Source of the DNA: Mycteria americana
Lineage: Eukaryota; Chordata; Aves; Ciconiiformes; Ciconiidae
NCBI RefSeq assembly: GCF_035582795.1
Contig: NC_134367.1
Coordinates: forward strand, 51,243,562-51,307,561
Reading direction: 5' to 3'
DNA length: 64,000 nucleotides
The notes under the pieces are model-generated. The model saw only the letters and a program-made list of their open reading frames with translations, was not told the DNA's origin and made no database searches. Each line of letters starts with the position of its first letter. Positions within the stretch are counted from its first letter, which is position 1. Positions 13,731-25,308 of the stretch are shown here, in pieces. The position numbers were made by a program, and so were the translations under genes.

Positions 13731-15233
13731 ACTGTATCAGTTTCCAGCTTTTTATCACAGGAATTCCTCCATCTTCCTTTCCAGCGACCTCGGAGGCTGC
13801 GTGTACCGACAGCCCTTGCGGCACGAGGGGCAGCCGAGGCCGAAGCGGTAGGCTCGTGTCTCTGCCCGGCTGCTCGCCCAGCGTGAGGCTGCATGCAAGC
13901 TGAGGCGGTGGCCAGCCCGCCTGCAGTGAGTCTCCTGCCGCTCGCCCTGACCACCTCTGTTTGTCTGCTTTGCAGGAACGCTTGCCGACAGGGTACCTTG
14001 CATGGAGAAAGGGAGCAGAGCAAACCACGTCACTCCACCGAATGACACCAGCTGGTCCGCTCACCACCCCCTCCGGCTGAAAGTCCAGCAAAGAAAGCAG
14101 CTTCCTATCACGAAGCCCCTCCGAGGAAGCCTCGGTCCCACGGGTGCCTTTGACCCAGAAGACAGCACGTCATGGACCCACACAGTGTGCTCAGCATTCC
14201 TGCGACCACCCCTCTTCTCCTCCAAGGAACGCTTTTTCCTCTTGGTTTCTTGCTGGGGGGGATTTTTCACCCTGGTTTCAAAAACCACACGGACCAACAT
14301 AGGTACTTTTCCCTCTCTGACTTCAAAGTTCAGATATTTGAGACTGGACAATGATACGGATTTTTTTTTTTTTTTAATTTTTTTTTTTCCTTCGAAAAAC
14401 TGCTGTGGTTTTGCTGCTACACTAAGAATCGTGATTTGCATTGTATGGTTTTGGACCTATTCAAGTTTTGATGGGGGAAAGGGGTAATACTGGAGTAGCA
14501 ACGCTTCAGAGTCATCTCTGTCCTACCCATGATGCACTTTTAAATGAAGAGTTAGAATATTTTATTGGCTAATATACTTTCCTTGTTATTTTTACAAAGG
14601 CCACCTTTATCCTTTCTAATGCCATATTTTCAGTGTTACACTTTTATGGCTTTTAATTTTTGATTTGACAGATGTAAGAAGCAGCATGAATAGTTTATAC
14701 TGTGGTTTTTCAGAGACTGAATGCCAAGAGAACTCAGTAAATGTTTATTCTTCTCAGCTTTCTCTTTAAATTCCCCTAAATAGCGCCCCATTTGGGAACA
14801 GAGCAAGAGTGTTGAACTAAAGACCAAAATTCCCTCAAGGTGTAAAATAATCTGAGGGGAGTATTTGCTGGGCGTCACGAAAGACTTGGATGAAATTTCA
14901 ACCCTGATGGTTTTCAGTGATCCAGGAAGGCAGTGAGACAATCTCTCCATATGCATAGCCCTTTCATGATAATTAGAATGGTATGGACAAACCAATGAAA
15001 ACAAGGGTAAAGTGAGAAAGATCCCCCATGATTCTGTTTCACTGTTTGCTTTCTCCTGTCATGGTTAAGAGAAATGTGCAATTCGATCCTCAATCAGTGG
15101 GTGGAGGATAACAGGGTAGAATTTACTTGTGTGCACTTGTACAGTTGTAGCCAAGAGTCCAAAAGTACACTAGAGCATGTTATACTGGCACTGAATTGGT
15201 AAGAGAGTCGTGGAGTATCCCATTCTGACAAAT

Positions 15234-15330
15234 ACAAAAAAAAAAAAAAAAAAGAAAAGAAAAAAAAAAACAAAAAACCCACAAAAACCCCACAAAAAAA
15301 TCAAAAACAAACAAAAAAAACTTAAAAAAA
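15234..15330. repeat. A-rich low-complexity tract
   Basis: About 100 bp of A-runs interrupted by G or C (AAAACCCC, AAACAAAC). It lies just before the AATAAA at 15375 and splits the candidate 3' UTR. A smaller A-run follows at about 15682-15716. Confidence 0.9.
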
Positions 15331-15374
15331 ATTTCAGATCACCTTGTGATTCAGTGTAACTGTTTACTAACTCG

Positions 15375-15380
15375 AATAAA
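15375..15380 (+). promoter_or_regulatory. Candidate plus-strand polyadenylation signal
   Basis: AATAAAG sits in AT-rich unique sequence after about 1.4 kb of UTR-like DNA and is followed by GT/T-containing sequence (GTTCACTC, GAGTGTTC) suited to cleavage-factor binding. It would end the candidate terminal exon that begins near 13977. An alternative AATAAA lies near 15885. Confidence 0.35.
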
Positions 15381-17087
15381 GCAATTGTTCACTCTCGAGT
15401 GTTCAGAGTACACCTTTTCTATAAGGCTGCTGCGGGGAAGTGAGGAGCAGTTTGCAGGAGCAGTGTCTCTGACGGTGGCAGCGGTGTTGGGAGCAAGGTA
15501 GCAGGGTCAGTTGAACCAGAGCCTTGTAGTGATGGTGCACTATGAGCACTATGTATATACTGTATTTCTATATTTTCCTTTGTACAGATTCACTTAAGTC
15601 AAGCTACTGTTTTACAGGTGCTCCTTATTTATTAGAGCTGTGAAAGCTTGGAAAACACACCGGGCGAGTAAGCTCGCTTTTTAAAAAAAAAAAAAAAACC
15701 AACAAAAAAACAAAAAAGAGGGGGAAATCCAACAACTCCTGAGTCTAGGGAGAGAGCTCAAAGAGATACTGATGAAACATCTTCAAGAGAGCAAGAATCT
15801 GCAGCGCCCTCAGTGTGCTCTGCTTTCCTTTTGGGCTTGCAACGCTTTTCTCTCTCCCTGACTGGTGTCAGATTTATTAAAACAAAATAAATCTCCAAGA
15901 AAAAAAAATGCACTTAAATGTGCTGTTGTTTTATTATTTTTTTTTCCTTTTTGTGCATGCGGTTATTCATTCCTCTACCTGCCTGGTCACAGATCAAACA
16001 AAACGCAGTCTGAAGTCTCGGCAAAATATGTGTATCTATGTCCCTTCCATTTTCGCTCCTCCCTCGTCACCTCTCAGTTTCTGCAGTGTTCAAGGCATGG
16101 GGGAAAAAACCCCTGCAGTTAGCACAGTGCAGAGTTGGTCCTGATCTTAGAGAAGAGCCCCGGCTGGGTGCGCTGGCTGCAGCTTCATTCATTTCAAGGG
16201 GATCCGTGCAAGCGCAGTTTGCTCATGCTGCATTTGGGGCTGTGTACTGAGCGTGTTCTGCCTCTCCTTTTGTAAGGACGGGGTTTTTCTATGCACGAAC
16301 TCCCCCTGAAATCAAGCCTAGGTTCTTCAAAGCACCAAACTCCTCCCAGATGCCCCCAAAACTCTGCAACAGCAACGTATTTGCAGGCCCTGAGCTACCT
16401 CGCGCAATAGCGTTTGCTTCCCAGCTCTTGGCCAGCACAGCCAGCGCTGCTGATGGAGGGGTTTGAAATGTCCGGTGAGCTCCGTAACTAGTTGACTGAT
16501 TTCATTAACCAGCCATGTAAGGCAAACGACAACAGCATAAGCGTGCCTGCTTGGAAGGGCACGTAGAGCAAAGCTTGTCTCCCTAGTAAACAGCTTGCTG
16601 CATCTCTATTTATTCATCTGAACTTGGCTGTAAAATGAAGGCCGTGTGTATTGATTTTGCTTTTGTCAGTGGTCCAGAATTGTTAGCACACATTTTCACT
16701 CTTCTGAAAAACAACAGACTCTTTAGAGAAATCTTTCTCTCTCGTGAACTGCTTTTTCCAGAAATGGAATCAGCTTGTCAAAAATCATCAGGACAGCAGA
16801 GGTAGGGAAAGTGATCTAGGCTGGAGCTGGCTTCATGCATGTCCAATGATCACAAACTTACCTTAGCTTTCCTGAAAATTTGCCCACCTTACACTTTCTT
16901 AACAACTTATCCCCAGATTCAGATGCTTTGGACAGTTGAATCAGTTCATTGTTTGCTATTTTAAAAACATCTACAGCTGCATATCGGGGGAGAAATCTCC
17001 AAGTACACATAAACCTTCAGCAAAATGTAGACCAAATGGTACAATACATTATGCAAAGGAAGCCTGCTTTATTTTTGAGGCCAAATC

Positions 17088-17150
17088 CACCCCTTGTACG
17101 ATGCCAACAAAATGAGTGGAATTACACAAAGGATGTAAGAAGGTCCTTCG
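17088..17150. repeat. Ancient short palindromic repeat copy (3)
   Basis: GGCCAAATCCACCCCTTGT on the left and GTGGAATTACACAAAGGATG on the right form an imperfect inverted pair around a short centre, typical of the GGCCAAATTCATCCCTGGTG / GGAGTTACACCAGGGATG variant seen in sauropsid genomes. Confidence 0.4.
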
Positions 17151-18004
17151 CAATTAACGGGAACCCAGCAAAGGCTTACAGAACGGTGCTCGCTCACTGC
17201 TGACATTATTTATTACGCACTAAGACCTAATAGTCAAGCCAAGCTCTTTCCTGGAGAACTCACCGTCAAGGAGCCAGACAAAGAAAATCCTGATGCGCTG
17301 GGAGATACAGGGGAAGGTTCCTGCGTGCAAGAGCAACCGCTCCAGCTCTCGCGCACGTGCAGTTTTGAGATGCAGAGACTGTCTTCACGAGCAGAGAGAG
17401 GCAACCTCAGGCCTCTAAGCAGCCGGCCCCGTGCGCATCCCTTCACACTGCTGGGGCAGAGGGGGAGTTTGCTGTGATCAAGCCGCACGGGTCCTTCTGC
17501 TGGCACTCAGTTCTCGCTGTCAGTGAGAATTTTGCCCTTGTGATAAGAAGGGGGTCTGCGTGCTGCAAACACTCTGCATTAATTACCTCCTGTGTTGTCT
17601 TAGATGATTTTGAGGACTTTATTTTTTTCAGAACTACTACACACGGCAGCATTTGAGTGGCCCAATTCTGTGAATAAGAAGGTCCCTCAAAATGAAAACA
17701 TTTTGTGCTTTTTCCGTGCTAAATGCTAGAAAGAAATTTGCTTTGTTCAAATAAGCGCTGCGCGCCAAATTTACAAGGATGCTTATCCAAGTGAGATATC
17801 CCATTCTGAGGTCCATATTTGGACACCCAAATCACCACTCAGCCAAACACATGCATGAGGCATTTCAGTGCCATTTGGAGTGTCCATATATAGAACTGGA
17901 TGCCCTAACTTCATTGCCTTTGTTTTAAAAATAGGCCTGGAATATGTAAAGGCATTACTTAATAACAACTATGACAAACATTCTGTGCTCAAACTAAGAA
18001 TGAG

Positions 18005-18087
18005 GTCTTGCTGGTGCTGGAACAGGTTGATTCCCCTGGAATCACTCTGGATTTACAGAGGTATAACTCAGAATAAGAAATGGCCCC
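18005..18087. repeat. Ancient short palindromic repeat copy (4)
   Basis: AATCACTCTGGATTTACAGA, GGTATAACTCAGAATAAGAA and a terminal TGGCCC match the right half of the palindromic family (GGAGTTACTCTGGATTTACACCAGTGTAACTGAGA...GGCCC). Confidence 0.45.
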
Positions 18088-18830
18088 TTGAGTTGCTTTG
18101 CCTTCCACTCCCACCCAAAGCTGACTTGATGTTTGGGATCTGTGCGTATGGGGAGATGGTACTCGGGCAGTAGCCACACGCATGCATGCAGCAGAGGGAG
18201 AGAGAGAGTCGGGAATTGAGCTGAACCTGCTTCATATTGAACATAACTGCTCAAATGTCTTGAAATGGGTAGAACAGGTTTACATAGGCTTGCACACATT
18301 TTACTTGTCATTTATGTGGTACTGGGCAAAGAAATGCAATGCTACCTTGAGCACCCCTGGAATATTTTCCACAAAGCATAGGATGCACCAGCAAAACACA
18401 CAGAGCTGTGAAAAATGCAGCTGAACAGCAGCTCCTGGCTGTTTTCTTCCAGCGACCGTGGGAGCACGGCCCCTCGGAGGTGCAATGGATGCTGGCTGCA
18501 GGGTGCTGCAGCACCTCCGAGGGAGACGGGGTCTCTGACGCAGGGCTGCTCCTCAGCCTGCCACGTTGCCCAGTCGAGACCTGTTGGGACTTGAACTTCT
18601 GTGTCACCGCGGGGAACTGACCCAGCCACCAGGCAAAACAAAAGAGTAACTTAGGCCGCTGACCATCTCTTTTCTCAAAGGTGTTCCCTGGTGTCTAAAG
18701 CATCGCCTATCTACTGGAGCAGGTGAGTGTCCCAGCCACTTCACCCGCTGCTCTACTGAAGTAGTTTTCCGAGGACGTATGAGACACAGAGAGGCAGCCA
18801 GCTGCACTGACCGGGACCTTTCCTTGCAAA

Positions 18831-18850
18831 TGATGCAAGCAATGATGCAA
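18831..18850 (+). promoter_or_regulatory. Paired TGATGCAA (C/EBP-ATF-like) sites
   Basis: TGATGCAA occurs at 18831-18838 and 18843-18850 within a 12 bp direct repeat. The motif matches the composite C/EBP-ATF response element core (TGATGCAA). Function is not shown by the sequence alone. Confidence 0.3.
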
Positions 18851-19549
18851 GCATCTAGAAGTTGTGTGTCCCTACATGGAACGCCCAGGCAGCTGGCTGT
18901 CCCGGGAGAAGGGGCAGCCTCACCTGCGCCTCCTGCGTGGGGCTCGTCGGCATCCAGGCAGCCCACGCTGCGGGTGGGACGCTGCCCAAACTGGGGAGGA
19001 AAGCTTGGTTATTGGTAGCCGGTAAGATAGCTGAGGACAGAGATGCGTTGCGATTCCCACCCCTCAGCAGGGCTACTTTTTCTTTGAAGGACCTTGCTGC
19101 ACCGATTTAGTAAAATAAAAAGGCTTGAGGAAGGAGTAATGCTGCCTTCTTTTCCAGAAAAGCATTGTGGTTAGGGGGCTTGCCCAGGGGCCGGGAGAAG
19201 CAGGTTCACTCCCCTTCTCCAGCTGAAGGAATCACGCCCACAGAGACGCACACAAAACAAGGTGTTGAGAGAGGCCTTCATCCCTTCCCGTGTCCCAGGC
19301 CAGGACTGATGAGACATAATCTCTCCCGGCCTGCCCACCGGGACACGAGCTATGCCAAGAAAGGCAGAAGAGGTGCTCTGCGCTCCTCATGGAAGAGACG
19401 CGACTCCGACATCCGCAGGGCCGGGAAGAGGGAGCACAGCCCTCGAGTTACCGCTTGAGGCTCTCTGCTGGAACAAGGACGGCTGCTTCTGCTGCCCAAA
19501 TGGCTTCAGAGTTGCTGCAGGAACTACTGACCCATTACAGAGCCCGTCT

Positions 19550-20115
19550 CCGAAGCAAAGGAGGGCGGGCGGCCGCAGAGGTCCCGGGGCCGCAGCGCTG
19601 GCGGCGTCACCCGGTCAGCTTCAGAGCATGGGAGCGTGCCGGGCTGGCAGGACGGCACCAGCAGCCCTGCCCCGCATCTGCTGGGTGATGCCGGGCCTTC
19701 GCGTCACCTGCCCTCTCCTTCCGGAGTGCCTCAGAAGACAGGGTTTTCAATTCTTACCAAGGGAGACCCATTCCTCGCCTCCCAGTTGCTAGCGCGGTCT
19801 TTGGCGTGACAGGCATTACCACATAGGCGACACGTAATGTTCGGGGCGGGGGACACAACTCGGGAGCAGCCCGCTATTATTTAGCTCGCAGGTGTCGTTT
19901 TAAGCGTAGGCCTAAGCAGGCGGCCAGGCGCTGAAGCGCAGCTGGATGCCGGGGAAAGCTGGCTGCCGCCCGCCCGCCGGAGAGCTCCGGTGAGAGGATT
20001 TACGGCAGGGTCAGGTAGAGGAGCTGACACAAACGGGTCAGAGAGGACGGGTGCCAGCCCACAGGCTTATTGTCGGTCGACATCCAGGGAACGGGGCGGG
20101 AAACGGGGGGGGAGC
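19550..20115. promoter_or_regulatory. Weak CpG-enriched region
   Basis: GC- and CpG-rich sequence with GGGCGGGCGGCCGC near 19563, GGGGCGGGGG near 19839 and CCCGCCCGCCGG near 19970. It could be a minor CpG island. No transcript start or gene is recognised. Confidence 0.4.
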
Positions 20116-20247
20116 GTGAGCCGAATTCCTTAATAACGTGAATTATAAAATCATTTCCTGTGTTAGGGGTTAGGAGAGAGAGCGAAGGACCCGGAGATCT
20201 TCCAAACAGAAAACAGCTTTTGTTAAGGCTTTTGGCCTAAGGAGTTT

Positions 20248-20268
20248 GGGGGGGTGGGGTGGGAAGGG
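20248..20268 (+). other. G-rich quadruplex-type motif
   Basis: GGGGGGG, GGGG, GGG and GGG runs are separated by one or two bases. They sit downstream of a CpG-enriched stretch (19550-20110) that is weaker than the main CpG island. Confidence 0.5.
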
Positions 20269-23200
20269 AAAGTGCTGGCACATTTTTGGCTGGAAGCCTC
20301 AGACAACATATTTTTTATTCTAGTCTTTATTTTTCAAAATAAAATCATGGCGAGGCAGCAACAAAGAGGGGGGAAGAGGGTGAAATTAGGGGGAGCAGTA
20401 CCTAAGTATTTCCCCCTTCTTTCTGTCCCTGCCATTAAACGCACAGGGTCTCCTTTATTATATACAGTAGCGGGATTAAGCCAGCGGCCCAAAGGCTAGG
20501 CATGCAACAAGATACTTTTATACTTATTGATCCTTTTTTCTTTTTTAGGGAGATTGTTTTCATGAAAGTTTAATTCACCTTTTTTTAGCTTTTGAGCCTA
20601 ACTGCTACACATTTTAGCCCACTTCTTTGTGGAATGCTAAATCCATCGGTAGGTTTTAGTTTTCCTGGTGTAACTTTTCAGAAACTGTATATCTGCATAG
20701 CAACCCCACTGCAGGCAGCTTATGTCACGGTATCACATGTCAGAAAGATGAAAAGAACTCCAAATCTGAGCTGCTCCGCAAACTTCTGTCCCCCATTCTC
20801 GGACATATATCTTCTGTACTTAATATAAGTGTCAGGAAGGCAATTTCAAGGCCAGAGAGGTGCAAGGTTTTATCTCGGAGATGACAAAAGGAAAAAAAAA
20901 AAATGACACATGACCTCAGTTCAGCCTTGTGCGGACAATCAAATGAGAAACAAAGATTGCCTTTTCCTCCTCTCCCCACTCCCCCCCGGCCCCCACCTCC
21001 CCATGTTCCTGTTGTCTGCTTCCAACTGCAACTTGAGCCTGGGTCCCGAGCCCGGTGTCCAGATTAGAGATTGTTGACTCAGATTTAGTGGTGAAACTTG
21101 AGCCAGGCCCTGTTGATGGCATAGCCTTGAAGGAGCAGGTTTACTTCAAGCCAAAAGAGAGATTACATGTCAGACGAGAGCCTGCCTTTTCTTTATCGCA
21201 AACTTCCTGATCTCCCTCTGTTTTAATAGTGAGTGTCCCCCCCGCCATGTGCCCACTTTCAATTCCTTCTATTGGGTGTCATAAATCAGGAAATTAGCAA
21301 GTGTGTGGCTGCCCTTTGCCACAGGCAGAGACAATGAGCTTGCTGTGTTTTTAACCAGTGGGTAGCACTTAACATAATCAATGGAGAGCTACGTGCAGAA
21401 AGGATGAAAAATTGGGTCTCGGTCTGACCACTTACAGGGTATTTCTCATCACCCAGGCAAGCTGCTTTTATGAGAATATGACATGCCCTGGAAGCTTGCT
21501 CTCCATTTTGCAGGAGAGTCATTAAAAGAAATCATTACATGCTTTTTTTTGTTCCTTGGCACACACGCTGCTTTTCCTTGGCTTCTGATTTCATCCATCT
21601 TTCAGGCGCTTCGTGCCTTTAGTAATTTATGTGCAAGATTTTTCCAAACCTCCAAATGTTTTTCCATTTGGCAAACTGTGTCCCGAAGCCTCCACAGAAT
21701 GTAACTGTAGAGTTTTCTTGTACTTCAAAACATGAGCCCTGTTAGCACAAAGATGCATCTAATACTTGTAATCCTGTACATAAAAGCTATAAATTAATGT
21801 AAGAAAATCAAAGACATCGTTCCTTCTTGTGAGTCTTTACCAGCCTTGTTGCTGTAACCCCTTACTTGATACACAAAAGGAGAATTTCTCTACGAGCATT
21901 GTTTTCTTTAACTATAGTTTTTGGAAGCTTTACGGTACCATATGGAGAACTATTTTATTCTGCTGCTGGTAGCTTTCTCAATACTGGCTATAAATTAGAT
22001 AATTTTCCTTGTGTCTGATAGCCACACACTATCACTCAGACACGTTTGCTCTCACAGGAAAATCCAGAATTCGATAGAAAGCTATAACCTTCCCACCATA
22101 TAGAATTTAATGGAAAATTTTATCCCCACTCTAAGACTTAGGACAGTTGATTAAAAAAAAGTATCGTGTTTTTCACCCTCCGTTAAGTTCACGGGTTTGT
22201 AGACTGTTTTTTACAGAAGTCTCCTCACCTTGCTCCTGTCCAGCCCTGGTTCTTCTTAGAGGGACACGTGCTGGCGGATACCCTGGCTGGGCTTTTCAAG
22301 GGCTCCCAAGGGGATCGGGCACTCGTATGCATTTTGGGGAGACTTGAGGAGGTCACCCAGCAGGATAAGCACGGGCTCAAGAAGCGGTTAGGTTGCTGTG
22401 AGTTGCAGTCTGGGCTACTGTGGCTTTCTTCAGGAATGCAAACCCAAGAGGCAATTCATTAAATGTTTTTTATATTGCAGTCCAGTGAGTGACATCCCCA
22501 AAATGGCAGGGTATGTAACCATGAGAAAAGAGATCCTTCTTCAGCCATCTGTGCTCATGGGAAATCACCAGCCATTGACGGACAGCAACAGTATCTTTGC
22601 TTGTATTTGTTTATCTTCAAAATCCCTAAGTAGTTTACAAGGTTGCCCTATAAAACACTTGCATGGGTTGGAAGTCCCAACTGGACTAAGTTCCTGAACA
22701 AAGAATCTGTTTTTCCAACACAAATGGGTCCAGATCAGGCCTAACATATTATTTACACTGAGCTGTGCTCCATCGCTCCTTCTTAGCATGTACTGCCCTG
22801 CTTGCCCTGGAAATAAATGCTCAGTGAGACTATAGAATAACTGGCAGGATAAATCACTTCGACAGTTCTTCACCCAAACTCCTGCAATCGAAAACGAATT
22901 TACATGGAAAGAACTATGCATGTTTTACTTAAGAAAGGCCAGATCTGCTGTCAGCTAGTGCAAATCCATCGATTCCTCCAGCATCAGTCCCGATCTACCC
23001 TGGCACAGGAGAGAGGCAAATCAGAACAGCGACGGGGACTTCGTTTTTAAAGAAACGAGGATGAACACTCAGACCTTTGACAGTCCAGTCCTGCGTTCGT
23101 TTCCATCTGTGTCCATCCAAAGTAACTAGAGGGAAGGGTTGGTGAAACTCTTCCGGCCGACACCGCTGTGATGGAGAACAGAGTTAGTCTTTTATACATC

Positions 23201-24233
23201 GGTCCTCAGCCTGCCGAACTACGGTGACTTTTCTCCGAGACACACATGACATCCGCATTAATAGCAGAAGACATCATTGTGATCAGGGCTATTATGGCGA
23301 ATTGATTGCTATTGTATCACTTTAAAATAAACTGTTCCCCAACTAAATCAAATCAAGGGTACTTTATCAGTGTAGGTGTGAGGCCCATTTTCTTCTCATA
23401 ATTTACTTCCTCCTAAGTGATTCTAGATTTTTGTTTATCTTATTGGGTTGATAAAGTAATGCACTCAATTGTCAACACGCATTAAAAAATAATATCTAGC
23501 TGTCGAGGGAGAGAATGTGTGGGAAACGTCAAGGACACCGGGAGCGCAAGCATGCGCTTTGCCTAGGCTATTAAGCTGCAGCATTTTACCATTTCCACAG
23601 CTCTTTTTTTTTTTACCTAGTTTTTATTTTTGACTGGCTGAGTGCTTTTCCTGCTCTCCCAAACTCCTCCGCATTGCATCCAGTTTGCTCTTCCAGAACT
23701 GATCGACTAGTACAGCAGGTCACCACCCCTGCTGAAATCAGCCAACAAGCCGACCATAACCCCAGCAGATGTTTGCGGTTTATAGGCCAAATGAGAGCCC
23801 CGCAGACCAGCGAAATACCAGCACCACAGATGTGGAACCTGGCCACTCGATGCAAGCAACACAAAGCCCCGTCCTGCCCAGCCAGGCTGGGACTTCCAGA
23901 GGAGCAGAAGGTCTGAGAGACTAATTAGCCTGCAGAGCCAACACGCTGGCCTATGCTCCATCATTTTGATGGGCGCAAAGTCCTTTAATGAAACGCTGCA
24001 TGAGTGAAGTCAGATGAGGCCCCTCTGTAACTTCACCTCTGAGTCTGGCAATCACCTGAGTTCCTAATGTCCCCGAAACGTGCCAGCCGGCTACGCCAGG
24101 CTCTGCCACTCGCCCCAGCTGGGCTGGGGACAGCCAACCGGCCTCATTACCACAGCCTGAACTGCTCCTGCACTCTGAATGCAAAATGGGGAGGAAGGCT
24201 GGAGCTATAAACGTGACACCACGGAGAAAAATC

Positions 24234-24253
24234 TTTTTTTTTTTTTTTTTTTT
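24234..24253. repeat. Poly(T) homopolymer, 20 bp
   Basis: A run of 20 T, about 520 bp upstream of the CpG island. No attached retroelement was recognised. Confidence 0.9.
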
Positions 24254-24910
24254 AATTACAGATGCTTCTGGTAAATAATGAGGAAAAGAAAGACCTGCAG
24301 CTCTCAGCAGGACATCGGAGAGACTGAGGATGGCGCAGCCAATCCTCAACCGGGCTCTTTTGTTCAAAGCACGCGTTATTTCTCTGTGGAAAAAGCCACA
24401 CTTAATGCTTTCTGACCCTGACAAGATGGACACAGATATTCTCTGCGGCTAACGTTAGCTCTTGAAATCTCCACACCTTTCAGGATGCCTTGCGGTATGG
24501 ATTGCCACTGGAGCATCAGGAAGGTGTGGTTCAAAGAAAAGCTACGGAAAAACCCCAGCGTTTTGAACACACCACCAGGCAGAGAGGCCTCAAACCCGTG
24601 TCCACGTCGTTGCTGATACAACGTGCATTTTCGCATGTACCCTTTCTGATCCTGAATAATTTAAGACGAAATTGAGCCTTTTAGCGTCACCGTGTTGGGA
24701 CTCTGGGGGAGGGCGGCAGCAGGGATGCTTTTTTAGGAATTTCCGCAGAGCGTGCTTTCGCCTGGGAGACATGAGCTCACACCCCGCACCGGGCCGGGCT
24801 ACGGCCCGGCCTGCCCGCCGCTGCCGCTCGCTGCCCGCACCGCCCGGCTCCGGCCGCCGCCGCCCCCGCCCGCTGCCCGCCCCGGCGGCAGGCGCCGCCC
24901 GCACTGCGGC

Positions 24911-24934
24911 GCCACCTGGCGGCCACCTGGCGGC
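24911..24934 (-). promoter_or_regulatory. Tandem CTCF-like core motifs / E-boxes
   Basis: GCCACCTGGCG occurs twice with an 11 bp period. On the minus strand each copy reads CCGCCAGGTGGC, close to the CTCF core. Each also contains CACCTG, the E-box bound by SNAI/ZEB and bHLH factors. The copies overlap too closely for two CTCF molecules to bind at once. Binding is inferred from sequence only. Confidence 0.4.
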
Positions 24935-25293
24935 GCCGCCGGCTGCGGGCGGGAGGCCTGCCCGGGGAGGGCAGGGGCGGGCAGGCGGCCGGAGGGGGCC
25001 CCGCGCCCGGCCCGCCGCCGCCCTCGTCCTCACCCAGCCGAAGGAAAGCCGCCGCCGCTGCCGCCTTTCGCTGCCCGCCGCCCAGGGCGGACATGCGGTC
25101 CGGCAGCCACAAGGTGTCAGCCGCGGGCCGGGCAGGTGGCCGCCGCCGGCCGCGCCTGACGGGGGCTCCGCGGGGTGCGCAGCCGGGCCCCTCACGGGCG
25201 CGCCGGACCGGGATTCCCGCGGCGGGGCGCGGGGGCTGCCGGCCGCCCCGGGGAGACGGGCCCTGGGCGCCTCTTCTTGCCGCCGAGGCCCGC

Positions 25294-25308
25294 GGGCGGG
25301 CGGGCGGG
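25294..25308 (+). other. Canonical G-quadruplex motif
   Basis: Four GGG triplets are separated by single C loops (GGGCGGGCGGGCGGG), inside the CpG island. One-base-loop motifs of this form are among the most stable intramolecular G-quadruplexes. The plus strand would be the G-rich strand. Confidence 0.7.

Larger units (their letters stand above)
4123..13978. other. Noncoding region
   Basis: No coding exon recognised. It holds a short A/G homopolymer junction (6120-6140), the TTG/TTA repeat (7054-7124), a fossil palindromic repeat (7741-7816), a second kind of fossil repeat with a GGGCTTGATCCTGTGCAG start near 5718, and the LINE tail at 13612-13730. An AATAAAG at 12693-12699 is isolated. Confidence 0.5.
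13979..15900 (+). other. Candidate terminal 3' UTR exon of a plus-strand gene (SOBP by synteny)
   Basis: A good acceptor (TCTGTTTGTCTGCTTTGCAG, ending at 13976) leads into about 1.9 kb that looks like a terminal exon. The first 350 bp are GC-moderate and open in one frame, but match no protein I recognise. From about 14360 there are T-runs, AT-rich unique sequence and UTR-like motifs, with AATAAA at 15375-15380 followed by GCAATTG, a TTATTTATTA AU-rich-element-like string near 15629, and another AATAAA near 15885. In vertebrates SOBP lies next to SCML4 and converges on it, so this could be the last, mostly untranslated SOBP exon. No SOBP protein sequence is visible, so the gene name is inference only. 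Confidence 0.33.
15901..24769. other. Intergenic region left of the CpG island
   Basis: No exon recognised. It holds fossil repeats at 17088 and 18005, paired TGATGCAA sites at 18831, a weak CpG-rich patch at 19550-20115, and AT-rich unique blocks at 21480-22140 and 23246-23520. The last of these looks like a conserved noncoding element. Confidence 0.5.
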
